From NCBI RefSeq assembly GCF_026072635.1, contig NZ_AP023081.1, positions 1,944,501 through 2,008,500 on the forward strand: a stretch of DNA of 64,000 nucleotides, given 5' to 3'. The stretch comes from Pseudomonas solani (GTDB lineage: Bacteria > Pseudomonadota > Gammaproteobacteria > Pseudomonadales > Pseudomonadaceae). The position numbers were made by a program, and so were the translations under genes. Positions 53,158 to 62,403 of the stretch are shown piece by piece. The first letter of the stretch is position 1, and each line of letters begins with the position of its first letter. Below the pieces are notes generated by a model. That model saw nothing but the letters and a program-made list of their open reading frames with translations. It had not been told where the DNA came from and did not search any database.

Positions 53158-53253
53158 AAGCAATTGTGATTCACCTGGGCCGCGGTTTTTCACCACCGGC
53201 CCGGCCCCTAAGATGGCCTCGGTTTCCAGATGCATCCCGCCGAGGATCACGCT

Positions 53254-53451
53254 ATGCAACGCAATCTCTTTGTTACTGCCGCCTTCACCGCTTTCGCCCT
53301 GTCCTTCACCCAGTTCTCCTTCGCCGAAGAGTCGTCCGCCTTTATTGCGCGAAATGCGCAGTATGAGCAGCGCGCCCAGGACGCTGCCCAGCAAGAGGCC
53401 ATCGCCAAGCAGGGCACGGAGCGCAAGGCCGAGTCCGGCCAGGACAGCTGA
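53254..53451 (+). CDS. Small predicted secreted protein of unknown function
   Basis: This 65-residue protein begins MQRNLFVTAAFTAFALSFTQFSFAEESS, a clear signal peptide with cleavage after FAE or FA, followed by a short charged, alanine/glutamine-rich mature part (YEQRAQDAAQQEAIAKQ). GAGGA lies 7 nt upstream of the ATG. It is closed by a strong terminator. I know no named family. It is conserved-looking in composition, but its function is not assignable. Confidence 0.7.
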   Translation: MQRNLFVTAAFTAFALSFTQFSFAEESSAFIARNAQYEQRAQDAAQQEAIAKQGTERKAESGQDS

Positions 53452-53520
53452 TCGACCCGCTCCACCTCCTCCTTACCTCCTGACGTCGATGTGATTGCTC
53501 CTTTCGATGTCTTGTTCCAG

Positions 53521-53546
53521 CCGCCCTCCCCCGGGCGGTTTTTTTT
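53521..53546 (+). terminator. Intrinsic terminator after the small secreted protein
   Basis: CCGCCC and GGGCGG arms around TCCCCC, followed by eight T (53521-53546). It ends the short transcript of the small protein gene. Confidence 0.9.
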
Positions 53547-53594
53547 GGCTGCGTTTCAGAACCAGGCGTGTGTGGGCGGTGCAGGTGGGAGTGG

Positions 53595-53935
53595 GAGGGT
53601 AGGAGCGAATTCATTCGCGATGGAGTGTCCAGCCACACGCAGCAGGGGGACGGCGGTGAGTCTTTCGCGGCTGAAGCCGCTTCTACAGATGGCAGGGGCC
53701 CAACCCCGCAGCGGTGGACCGGTGAAGCGGGGTCCACCCTACATCGCCTGGCAGCTCGTGCCCGCACGGACTTCCCCGCTGGGTAGGGTGGATAGCGCTC
53801 TTCTATCCACCAAGCGGACTCGCCCCACACACCAACACCTCGCCCCTCTCCCGTAGAAGCGAATTCATTCGCGAAGGGGCGGGCACGCATCGTTGGCCCT
53901 CGCGGGCTCGGCACCAACCTGCGGGACACGCCCAT
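53595..53935. repeat. Composite intergenic repeat cluster
   Basis: The modules AGGAGCGAATTCATTCGCGATG (near 53602-53623), GGTGGACC ... GGGTCCACC (near 53712-53742), AGCGAATTCATTCGCGAAGG (near 53858) and CGTTGGCCCTCGCGGGCTCGG (near 53891) recur here, in the 526-bp gap between the small protein gene and desA. No gene is seen. Confidence 0.65.
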
Positions 53936-53936
53936 G

Positions 53937-53960
53937 AAAAAGGCCGGCAATGGCCGGCTT
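53937..53960 (-). terminator. Intrinsic terminator of desA
   Basis: On the minus strand, GCCGGCCATTGCCGGC (plus 53943-53958) is followed by a T run (A-run at 53937-53942 on the plus strand). It starts just after the desA stop. Confidence 0.85.
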
Positions 53961-53977
53961 CTTCGGGGTCGTTGCGA

Positions 53978-55165
53978 TCAGGCCGTGGCGGCCGGGCGCA
54001 GCGAGTAGGTCTTGAGCTGCTCGGCGAAGTCGCGCAGCGACTGGATGCCGCTGGCCTCAGCCTCGTGCACCCATTGCTTCATGGCTTCGAGCATGTCGTG
54101 GCCGTTGGCGCTGGTCTTGACCCAGATGTGCTGCAGGGCGAGGCGCTTCTCGTAGATCACCTTCAGCGCCTGGCTCTGCTCCAGCATGGCGGCGATGCGC
54201 GCATGGTGGCGTTCGTCCAGCAGGCTGGTCTCGCGGGACAGCAGGCGCTTGGCGCGGCGGAACAGGTGGCGCACCGACTCGTCGGCCTTGGCCAGCTCCT
54301 GTTTCACCAGGGGCGCGATCACCAGCTTGCGGTACTGCGCCATGATCTGGAACCGGTTGTTGAGGATGGCCATGGCGGTGTCCATGTCCAGGCTGCCCTT
54401 GCCTTCCACGCGGTGGGCAATGGGCGCCACGCGCTGCACCTTGGCCAGGCGCAGGAAGCTGAACAGCTTGATCCAGGCCCAGCCCAGGTCGAATTCCCAC
54501 TTCTTCACCGACAGCTTGGCCGAGTTCGGGTAGGTGTGGTGGTTGTTGTGCAGCTCTTCGCCACCGATGAGGATGCCCCAGGGCACCAGGTTGGTGGCGG
54601 CGTCGCGGCATTCGAAGTTGCGGTAGCCGACGGCGTGGCCGAGGCCGTTGATGACACCGGCGGCCCAGACCGGGATCCACATCATCTGCACCGCCCAGAT
54701 GGTGATGCCGGCGACGCCGAACAGGGCGAGGTCGATGGCCGCCATCAGGAACACGCCACCCAGGGGGTAGCGGGAGTAGACATTGCGTTCGAGCCAGTCA
54801 TCCGGGCAGTTCTTGCCGTAGATGCGCAGGGTCTCTTCGTTTTCGGCTTCCTCGCGGTACAACTCGGCGCCGCGGCGCAGGACGGTGCCCAGGCCCTTGA
54901 TCACCGGGCTGTGCGGGTCGTCGACGGTTTCGCACTTGGCGTGGTGCTTACGGTGGATCGCGGTCCATTCGCGGGTGTTCATCGCGGTGGTCAGCCACAG
55001 CCAGAAGCGGAAGAAGTGCTTCAGCGCCGGGTGCAGTTCCAGGGAGCGATGGGCGGAATAGCGGTGCAGGTAGACCGTGACGCCGACGATGGTGATATGC
55101 GTCATCACCAGGGTGGCTGCCACCAGTTGCCACACCGACAGATCGAGAAAACCGTTGTACCACAT
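53978..55165 (-). CDS. Fatty acid desaturase DesA (aerobic delta-9)
   Basis: This 395-residue membrane enzyme has the three histidine boxes of di-iron desaturases: HRYSAH, HRKHH and HNNHH, among several membrane segments. DesA introduces double bonds into phospholipid acyl chains with O2, increasing fluidity. The neighbouring GGDEF-EAL, oscA and sbp genes match the P. aeruginosa PA0286 neighbourhood I recall, which favours DesA over DesB. I chose ATG 55165 (MWYNGFLDLSVWQLV), the family start; the longer frame begins with TTG. It is divergent from the GGDEF-EAL gene across a 166-bp gap. Confidence 0.92.
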   Translation of the reverse strand: MWYNGFLDLSVWQLVAATLVMTHITIVGVTVYLHRYSAHRSLELHPALKHFFRFWLWLTTAMNTREWTAIHRKHHAKCETVDDPHSPVIKGLGTVLRRGAELYREEAENEETLRIYGKNCPDDWLERNVYSRYPLGGVFLMAAIDLALFGVAGITIWAVQMMWIPVWAAGVINGLGHAVGYRNFECRDAATNLVPWGILIGGEELHNNHHTYPNSAKLSVKKWEFDLGWAWIKLFSFLRLAKVQRVAPIAHRVEGKGSLDMDTAMAILNNRFQIMAQYRKLVIAPLVKQELAKADESVRHLFRRAKRLLSRETSLLDERHHARIAAMLEQSQALKVIYEKRLALQHIWVKTSANGHDMLEAMKQWVHEAEASGIQSLRDFAEQLKTYSLRPAATA

Positions 55166-55268
55166 GGAGTGCGTAGCCTCGGGGGAAGGAAGGGCGAGGT
55201 TGTCGGACAAACACCGGCATTATCCCCATGAATTGTGAGAAAACCATCCTGTTCTTTAGATAAGAAAG

Positions 55269-55293
55269 AGATGAATCTCCATTCATCTATAAT
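55269..55293 (+). promoter_or_regulatory. Dyad and TATAAT -10 in the desA / GGDEF-EAL divergent region
   Basis: AGATGAAT (55269-55276) is repeated inverted as ATTCATCT at 55281-55288, and TATAAT follows at 55288-55293. It lies 39 bp upstream of the GGDEF-EAL ATG. The dyad could be an operator at the promoter; no good -35 was seen. Confidence 0.45.
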
Positions 55294-55331
55294 GCGAAAC
55301 CGATCACATCTGGCATGGCCTCGACTCACCT

Positions 55332-57272
55332 ATGAAACCCAAGCTCAGCGCCGTGAAACTGGTGCTGCCCTACTTCCTCCTCGCCAGCGCCTGGATACTC
55401 TTCAGCGACCATCTGCTGCCCTTGCTGAGCCCCGATGGCAGCCGCCTGGAGCTGCTGCAGTCGGCCAAGGGGCTGCTCTTCGTGGCGGTCACCAGCGGCC
55501 TGCTGTACCTGCTGGTGTGCCTGCACATGCGCCGCCTGCGCGCCTACCTGCAGGCCCGCCGCGAGCAGGAGAGCAGCCTGCGCCAGGCCGCCGCGGTGTT
55601 CGACGCCACCCAGGAAGGGGTGCTGGTCACCGATGCCGAGCAGCGCATCGTCCACGTCAACCGTGCCTTCGCCCGCATCACCGGCTTCGAGGAGAGCGAG
55701 GTGCTGGGGCAGACCCCGGTCCTGTTCAAGTCCGGCCGCCACGACGAGGCCTTCTACCAGTCGATGTGGAACGCCCTGAAGAACCGCCATGCCTGGAGCG
55801 GCGAGGTGTGGAACCGCCGGCACAACGGCGAGGTGTACCCGCTGTGGCAGAACATCCGCGCCATCCACGACGAAGACGGCCTGCTCACCCATTACGTGGC
55901 GGTGTTCTCCGACGTCAGCGCCATCAAGCGCTCGCAGAACGAGCTGGACTACCTGGCCCACCACGACCCGCTGACCAACCTGCCCAACCGCCTGCTATTC
56001 ACCGAGCGCGTCGAGCACGCCCTGGAGCGCGCCCGCCGGGAAGGCAGCGAGGGCACGGTGATCCTGCTGGACCTCGACCACTTCAAGCACATCAACGAAA
56101 GCCTCGGCCACAACCACGGCGACCTGCTGCTCAAGGCGGTGGGCGAGCGCCTGGCCACCCTGATGACCGGCGGCATGACCCTGGCGCGCCTGGGCGGCGA
56201 CGAGTTCGGCCTGCTCTGCGAGGGCTCCGGCCCGGAACAGGCGGCGGACCTCGCCGGGCGCATCCAGCAATGCCTGGCCGCGCCCTTCCACCTGGCCGAG
56301 CAGAACCTGTTCATCAGCGCCAGCCTGGGCATCAGCCTGTTCCCGGGGGATGCCGAGAACGTCGAGCAGGTGCTGCGCAACGCCGACTCGGCACTGTTCA
56401 AGGCCAAGAGCGTGGGCCGCGAGACCTTTGCCTTCTATAGCCAGGAGCTGACCGAGCAGGCGCGCCAGCGCGTCGAGCTGGTCACCGCGCTGCGGCAGGG
56501 CCTGGAGCAAGACGAGCTGCGCCTGGTGTTCCAGCCCATCCACGACCTGGCCGATGGCCGCCTGATCGGCGTCGAGACCCTGGTGCGCTGGCAGCACCCG
56601 CAGCGCGGCCTGGTGCCGCCGGCGGAGTTCCTGCCGGTGGCCGAGGAAAGCGGCCTGATCGGCGCCATCGACGCCTGGGTTCTGGAGCGTGCCTGCCGGC
56701 AGATGCGCGACTGGACCGAGCGCGGCCTGCAGCTGTCGTTCATCGCGGTGAACGTGTCCTGCCGGCTGTTCAGCCGTGGCGAACTGGACACCCGCGTCGC
56801 CCGCGTGCTCGCCGACACCGGCCTGGAGCCGGGGCGCCTGGAGCTGGAGATCACCGAGAGCGCGGTGATGGAGGACCCGGACACCGCCCTGGAGCTGCTC
56901 GACCGCCTGTGCAAGCTCGGCGTGCGCCTGGCCATCGACGATTTCGGCACCGGCTATTCGTCCCTGCAGCGCCTCAAGCGCCTGCCGGTGCACAAGCTGA
57001 AGATCGACCAGAGCTTCGTGCAGAACCTGCCCGACGACCACGACGACATCGCCATCGCCAAGGCCGTTACCGCGCTGGGCCACAGCCTGGGCCTGGAGGT
57101 GCTGGCCGAAGGCATCGAGCACCAGCGCCAGGCCGACTTCCTCCGTGGCCTGGGTTGCGACCATGGCCAGGGCTACCTGTTCAGCCGCCCGCAGCCGGCC
57201 CAACAGCTCGAGGAAGCCTGGCAGCTTTCCCCCTCGGGCGGCGCCACCCCGCAACAGATCAGCCTGCTCTGA
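55332..57272 (+). CDS. Membrane PAS-GGDEF-EAL protein (c-di-GMP metabolism)
   Basis: This 646-residue protein has two N-terminal membrane helices (about residues 10-30 and 43-65), a PAS domain (about 85-200), a GGDEF domain with an intact GGDEF signature, and an EAL domain. The EAL signature reads ETL (VETLVRW), retaining the catalytic glutamate, and DDFGTG is present (AIDDFGTGYSSL), so phosphodiesterase activity is possible. Domain order suggests that sensory input regulates c-di-GMP synthesis or breakdown. It corresponds to PA0285 by context. No clear Shine-Dalgarno precedes the ATG. Confidence 0.93.
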   Translation: MKPKLSAVKLVLPYFLLASAWILFSDHLLPLLSPDGSRLELLQSAKGLLFVAVTSGLLYLLVCLHMRRLRAYLQARREQESSLRQAAAVFDATQEGVLVTDAEQRIVHVNRAFARITGFEESEVLGQTPVLFKSGRHDEAFYQSMWNALKNRHAWSGEVWNRRHNGEVYPLWQNIRAIHDEDGLLTHYVAVFSDVSAIKRSQNELDYLAHHDPLTNLPNRLLFTERVEHALERARREGSEGTVILLDLDHFKHINESLGHNHGDLLLKAVGERLATLMTGGMTLARLGGDEFGLLCEGSGPEQAADLAGRIQQCLAAPFHLAEQNLFISASLGISLFPGDAENVEQVLRNADSALFKAKSVGRETFAFYSQELTEQARQRVELVTALRQGLEQDELRLVFQPIHDLADGRLIGVETLVRWQHPQRGLVPPAEFLPVAEESGLIGAIDAWVLERACRQMRDWTERGLQLSFIAVNVSCRLFSRGELDTRVARVLADTGLEPGRLELEITESAVMEDPDTALELLDRLCKLGVRLAIDDFGTGYSSLQRLKRLPVHKLKIDQSFVQNLPDDHDDIAIAKAVTALGHSLGLEVLAEGIEHQRQADFLRGLGCDHGQGYLFSRPQPAQQLEEAWQLSPSGGATPQQISLL

Positions 57273-57368
57273 CCCCTTCTCTCCGGTGGGCCAACGCCCG
57301 CCGCGCGTCACTCCGCCCGGAGCGGGCGGACCTCTGGCCAGCAGGGCGCCGAGCGATCCGGCTCAATC

Positions 57369-57413
57369 TAACCATTGGTTATATAAAAATTCTTAAACAG
57401 TATTTTTAAGAAT
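57369..57413 (+). promoter_or_regulatory. AT-rich operator region upstream of oscA-sbp-cys
   Basis: The gap 57273-57495 has two dyads: TAACCATTGGTTA (57369-57381), perfect, and ATTCTTAAA/TTTAAGAAT (57389-57397 and 57405-57413), perfect 9-bp arms. The hexamers CTTAAA/TTTAAG also occur in the tonB leader dyad. Control by CysB under sulfur limitation is known for such operons in pseudomonads; the binding site here is inferred. Confidence 0.55.
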
Positions 57414-57495
57414 ATTCATGCCCTGATTATGATGCGCCCAAGCCACGCGAACCCCCTGTTCACCGACGCGGGCATCCCATCCAAGGAGCATGACC

Positions 57496-57678
57496 ATGAG
57501 CGCAACACTCCGCAGCCTCGAAGGCCAGGACGAAGCCAGCATCCTGCGTGAAATCCAGAGTGCCCTGCACGGCCTGCGTTTCGGTGCCGTCGAGATCACC
57601 GTGCACAACGGCCAGGTGGTGCAGATCGAGCGCAAGGAAAAATTCCGTCTGCAACCGCCCGCCGGCAAGAACAGCTGA
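57496..57678 (+). CDS. OscA-like small sulfur-limitation protein (DUF2292)
   Basis: This 60-residue protein (MSATLRSLEGQDEASILREIQ...) contains the DUF2292 core (GLRFGAVEITVHNGQVVQIERKEKFRL). OscA of pseudomonads is a small protein needed for use of organosulfur compounds and sits before sbp. AGGAG is 7 nt from ATG 57496; an in-frame ATG at 57490 is too close to the ribosome site. It opens the sulfate-uptake operon. Confidence 0.9.
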   Translation: MSATLRSLEGQDEASILREIQSALHGLRFGAVEITVHNGQVVQIERKEKFRLQPPAGKNS

Positions 57679-57819
57679 CCCGAACACCCGACCGAGTCGC
57701 CGGAGGGGTCAACCCGATACGCGAACCGAGTCGACCGCGACGTGCGCCGTGAACGCCCGCCGCGCCTGAAAGACAACCTAGCCAACAGCATAAAAACTCA
57801 GAATTCAGGAGCTTCATCC

Positions 57820-58830
57820 ATGTCGATTCGCCGCTTCGCCCTGGCCACCCTGGCCAGCGCCCTGCTCACCACCCTGGTCGCCGGCCCGGTCGCCGCCGCC
57901 ACCGAACTGCTCAACGTCTCCTACGACCCGACCCGCGAGCTGTACCAGGAGTACAACGCCGCCTTCGCCAAGCACTGGAAGGCCCAGGGCGGTGAAGACC
58001 TCAAGGTCCAGCAATCCCACGGCGGTTCCGGCAAGCAGGCGCGCGCGGTGATCGACGGCCTCAAGGCCGACGTGGTGACCCTGGCCCTGGCCGGCGACAT
58101 CGACGAGCTGCAGAAACTCGGCAAGCTGATCCCCGAAAACTGGCAGACCCGCCTGCCGCAGAACAGCACCCCCTACACCTCGACCATCGTGTTCCTGGTG
58201 CGCAAGGGCAACCCCAAGGGCATCAAGGACTGGGGCGACCTGACCAAGGCCGGCGTGGAAGTCATCACCCCGAACCCGAAGACCTCCGGCGGCGCCCGCT
58301 GGAACTTCCTGGCCGCCTGGGCCTGGGCCAAGAAGCAGTACGGCAGCGACGCCAAGGCACAGGAATACGTACAGGCGCTGTACAAGCAGGTTCCGGTTCT
58401 CGACACTGGCGCCCGCGGTTCGACCATCACCTTCGTCAACAACAACATTGGCGACGTGCTGCTGGCCTGGGAAAATGAGGCCTTCCTGGCACTCAAGGAA
58501 CAGGGCGGCGAGAACTTCGAAATCGTTGCGCCGAGCCTGTCGATCCTCGCCGAGCCGCCGGTTTCGGTGGTCGACAAGAACGTCGACAAGAAGGGCACCC
58601 GCAAGGTCGCCGAAGCCTACCTGCAGTACCTGTACAGCGAGGAAGGCCAGCGCATCGCCGCGAAGAACTTCTACCGCCCCCGTGACGAGAAGGTCGCCGC
58701 CGAGTTCGCCAAGCAGTTCCCGAAACTGGACCTGGTGACCGTCGACAAGGACTTCAACGGCTGGAAGGAAGCGCAACCGAAGTTCTTCAACGACGGCGGC
58801 ATCTTCGACCAGATCTACCAGGCGCAATAA
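57820..58830 (+). CDS. Periplasmic sulfate-binding protein Sbp
   Basis: This 336-residue protein has a signal peptide (ALLTTLVAGPVAAA), then the sulfate-binding fold: LLNVSYDPTRELYQEYN, SHGGSGKQARAVIDGL and NPKTSGGARWNFLAAW. It delivers sulfate (or thiosulfate) to CysTWA. It is 141 bp after oscA and 157 bp before cysT. GGAG lies 8 nt before ATG 57820. Confidence 0.95.
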   Translation: MSIRRFALATLASALLTTLVAGPVAAATELLNVSYDPTRELYQEYNAAFAKHWKAQGGEDLKVQQSHGGSGKQARAVIDGLKADVVTLALAGDIDELQKLGKLIPENWQTRLPQNSTPYTSTIVFLVRKGNPKGIKDWGDLTKAGVEVITPNPKTSGGARWNFLAAWAWAKKQYGSDAKAQEYVQALYKQVPVLDTGARGSTITFVNNNIGDVLLAWENEAFLALKEQGGENFEIVAPSLSILAEPPVSVVDKNVDKKGTRKVAEAYLQYLYSEEGQRIAAKNFYRPRDEKVAAEFAKQFPKLDLVTVDKDFNGWKEAQPKFFNDGGIFDQIYQAQ

Positions 58831-58831
58831 G

Positions 58832-58863
58832 CCGAAGCTGCAAGCTGCAAGCTGCAAGCTGCA
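58832..58863 (+). repeat. Short tandem repeat (7-bp unit) between sbp and cysT
   Basis: The heptamer AAGCTGC is repeated four times in a row from about 58835, following the sbp stop. Similar AAGCTGC tandems are scattered in Pseudomonas genomes. It lies in a 157-bp spacer before cysT and may affect read-through or be a neutral repeat. Confidence 0.6.
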
Positions 58864-58987
58864 AGAAAATGGGTGGGGCGCAGGCCCCGCCCGGACAAGG
58901 GGAAGCGCGAGCTTCCCTTTGCCGTGCCCGGGCCGGTGATATTCCGGTGGCGGGCTTGAGCGTTCCAACGCAGAAAAAGGACAGATG

Positions 58988-59806
58988 ATGTCTCGACGTA
59001 TCTCCCCGGTCATACCCGGCTTCGGGCTGACTCTGGGGTACACCCTGGTGTATCTCAGCCTGTTGGTGCTGATTCCCCTGGGCGCCATGTTCCTCAAGAC
59101 CTTCGACCTCACCTGGGTGCAGTTCTGGAACATCATCAGCGCACCCCGCGTACTTGCCGCACTCAAGCTCAGCTTCGGCACCGCGCTCGCCGCCGCCGTG
59201 CTCAACGGCCTGATCGGCACGCTGCTGGCGTGGGTCCTGGTGCGCTACGACTTCCCCGGCCGCAAGATCATCGACGCGATGATCGACCTGCCCTTCGCCC
59301 TGCCCACCGCCGTGGCCGGCATCGCGCTCACCGCGCTGTACGCGCCGGCCGGCCTGGTGGGCCAGTTCGCCACCGACCTGGGCTTCAAGATCGCCTACAC
59401 CCCGTTGGGCATCACCCTGGCGCTGACCTTCGTCACCCTGCCCTTCGTGGTGCGCACGGTGCAGCCGGTGCTGGCCGACATCCCCCGCGAGGTGGAGGAG
59501 GCCGCCGCCTGCCTGGGCGCCAAGCCGCTGCAGGTGTTCCGCCACATCCTCCTGCCAGCGCTGCTGCCCGCCTGGCTGACCGGCTTCGCCCTGGCCTTCG
59601 CCCGCGGCGTGGGCGAGTACGGCTCGGTGATCTTCATCGCCGGCAACATGCCGATGAAGACCGAGATCCTGCCGCTGCTGATCATGGTCAAGCTCGACCA
59701 GTACGACTACACCGGCGCCACCGCCATCGGCGTGCTGATGCTGGTGGTCTCCTTCATCCTGCTGCTGCTGATCAACCTGCTGCAGCGCCGCATCGAAACC
59801 CCTTGA
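58988..59806 (+). CDS. Sulfate ABC transporter permease CysT
   Basis: This 272-residue inner-membrane protein has about six helices and the EAA-type loop EEAAACLGAKPLQVFRHILLPALLPAWLTG. It forms half of the sulfate pore with CysW. Adjacent ATG codons lie at 58985 and 58988; AGGA is 3 nt and 6 nt away, so 58988 is preferred. It is followed by cysW after 13 bp. Confidence 0.94.
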   Translation: MSRRISPVIPGFGLTLGYTLVYLSLLVLIPLGAMFLKTFDLTWVQFWNIISAPRVLAALKLSFGTALAAAVLNGLIGTLLAWVLVRYDFPGRKIIDAMIDLPFALPTAVAGIALTALYAPAGLVGQFATDLGFKIAYTPLGITLALTFVTLPFVVRTVQPVLADIPREVEEAAACLGAKPLQVFRHILLPALLPAWLTGFALAFARGVGEYGSVIFIAGNMPMKTEILPLLIMVKLDQYDYTGATAIGVLMLVVSFILLLLINLLQRRIETP

Positions 59807-59819
59807 GGAGGCCCACGTC

Positions 59820-60692
59820 ATGAGTAGTGCAACCCTGACCGCCGCCACCTCCGCCAACGCAGCCCGCCGTGGCAACCTGTGGGGCCGGCGCGCGCTGATC
59901 GCCGGCGCCTGGCTAGTGTTCGGCATCTTCCTGCTGCTGCCGCTGTACATCGTGCTCAGCGAAGCGCTGAAGCAGGGCTTCGGCACCTTCTTCACCGCCA
60001 TCTTCGAGCCCGATGCCCTCGCCGCGCTGAAGCTGACGGTGATAGCCGTGGCCATCTCGGTGCCACTGAACCTGGTGTTCGGCGTCGCCGCCGCCTGGTG
60101 CGTGAGCAAGTTCGAGTTCCGCGGCAAGAGCATCCTGGTCACCCTGATCGACCTGCCCTTCTCGGTCTCGCCGGTGATCGCCGGCCTGATCTACGTGCTG
60201 CTGTTCGGCGCCCAGGGCTACTTCGGCGAGTGGCTGTCGGACCGTGATATCCAGATCGTCTTCGCCCTGCCCGGCATCGTCCTGGCCACCGTCTTCGTCA
60301 CCGTGCCCTTCGTCGCCCGTGAGCTGATCCCGCTGATGCAGGAACAGGGCACCCAGGAAGAAGAGGCCGCGCGCCTGCTCGGTGCCAACGGCTGGCAGAT
60401 GTTCTGGCACGTGACCCTGCCCAACATCAAATGGGGCCTGATCTACGGCGTGGTGCTGTGCACCGCGCGCGCCATGGGCGAGTTCGGCGCGGTGTCGGTG
60501 GTTTCCGGCCACATCCGCGGCGTCACCAACACCCTGCCGCTGCACGTCGAGATTCTCTACAACGAGTACAACCACGTCGCTGCCTTCAGCGTCGCCAGCC
60601 TGCTGCTGATCCTCGCGCTGGTCATCCTGCTGCTCAAGCAGTGGAGCGAGGCCCGTTTGTCCCGTCTTAAATCCAGCGCTGATGAGGAGTGA
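59820..60692 (+). CDS. Sulfate ABC transporter permease CysW
   Basis: This 290-residue inner-membrane protein has the CysW pattern, with an EAA loop (EEEAARLLGANGWQMFWHVTLPNIKWGLIYG) and LPLHVEILYNEYNHVAAFSVASLL near the C-terminus. With CysT it forms the channel. GGAGG is 8 nt upstream. cysA starts 3 bp after its stop. Confidence 0.94.
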   Translation: MSSATLTAATSANAARRGNLWGRRALIAGAWLVFGIFLLLPLYIVLSEALKQGFGTFFTAIFEPDALAALKLTVIAVAISVPLNLVFGVAAAWCVSKFEFRGKSILVTLIDLPFSVSPVIAGLIYVLLFGAQGYFGEWLSDRDIQIVFALPGIVLATVFVTVPFVARELIPLMQEQGTQEEEAARLLGANGWQMFWHVTLPNIKWGLIYGVVLCTARAMGEFGAVSVVSGHIRGVTNTLPLHVEILYNEYNHVAAFSVASLLLILALVILLLKQWSEARLSRLKSSADEE

Positions 60693-60695
60693 GTC

Positions 60696-61685
<990 letters not shown>

Positions 61686-61704
61686 TCGCCGCGACGCAAC
61701 GACA

Positions 61705-61729
61705 AAGCCCCTCACTCGAGGGGCTTTTT
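61705..61729 (+). terminator. Intrinsic terminator after cysA
   Basis: AAGCCCCTC and GAGGGGCTT arms (61705-61713 and 61718-61726) with an ACTC loop and a run of T. It ends the sulfate operon. Confidence 0.92.
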
Positions 61730-61744
61730 CATGGGCGCGAAACG

Positions 61745-61860
61745 CAGAAATGTAGGTTGGGCCGAGTCCGTAGGGTGGACCACGCTTCACCGGTCCACCA
61801 AGCGGGGTCAGGTGGGACTCCGCCCTTTCGTGGGCGAATTCATTCGCGAAAAAGCAGGAT
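61745..61860. repeat. Composite intergenic repeat
   Basis: GTAGGGTGGACCACGCTTCACCGG with GGTCCACC (61771-61800) and GGGCGAATTCATTCGCGAA (61833-61852) follow the cysA terminator. The same modules occur at the other intergenic clusters. Confidence 0.65.
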
Positions 61861-61867
61861 GCCCGAG

Positions 61868-62272
61868 TTATCCACAGGCCGGCTCGGCCGAGCGCTTGAG
61901 TCCGAAGAACTGCAGTTCGGCGAACAGCACCACCGCCAGCGCCTGGGCGATCACGAAGGCCTGGCCCAGCAGGGTCGGCTGCACCCAGCCGCTGACCAGC
62001 AGCAGGAGGCTGTCCACCACCCAGACGGCGTTGACCGCGATCACCGCCCACACTGCGCGGCGGTCCAGGGTGTCGCGGCGGGCCAGCCACAGCAGCACGG
62101 CGCACCAGGGCAGCATCGACAGGCCGGCGCCGGTGAGCAGCGCGGCGGGCAGCGCCAGCAGGGACGACAGCGGGCCGGCGCCCAGGGTCATCAGCAGGCC
62201 GGCGGCACCGCTGACCAGGGCATCGAGTTGCAGGACGCGGCGCAGCAGGGGGGACGGTTGCACGGTGGTCAT
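61868..62272 (-). CDS. Small inner-membrane protein of unknown function
   Basis: This 134-residue protein has four hydrophobic segments (LVSGAAGLLMTLGAGPL, LSMLPWCAVLLWLA, AVWAVIAVNAVWVVDSLLLLVSG, AFVIAQALAVVLFAEL). No catalytic motif is apparent. It is divergent from the XRE regulator across a 131-bp gap and likely under its control. It matches the PA0278 position in my recollection of PAO1. GAGGAG lies upstream of the ATG. Confidence 0.8.
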   Translation of the reverse strand: MTTVQPSPLLRRVLQLDALVSGAAGLLMTLGAGPLSSLLALPAALLTGAGLSMLPWCAVLLWLARRDTLDRRAVWAVIAVNAVWVVDSLLLLVSGWVQPTLLGQAFVIAQALAVVLFAELQFFGLKRSAEPACG

Positions 62273-62351
62273 GGCGAATCTCCTCGGTGGGGGCGGCCCG
62301 GCGGTTGCCGGTGCCTGGGTCGCAGGATTCGCCGATCGGGGAAGCGCGTCG

Positions 62352-62368
62352 ATTACCTGCCAGGTAAT
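62352..62368. promoter_or_regulatory. Perfect 17-bp palindromic operator between the membrane-protein and XRE genes
   Basis: ATTACCTGCCAGGTAAT is perfectly symmetric apart from its three-base centre (GCC) and lies in the 131-bp divergent gap, 36 bp before the XRE ATG. It is the likely binding site of the neighbouring XRE regulator, controlling itself and the membrane protein gene. Confidence 0.7.
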
Positions 62369-62403
62369 GGCCGGGATTCCCCCGCTCGACTATCGTCGCT
62401 GCC

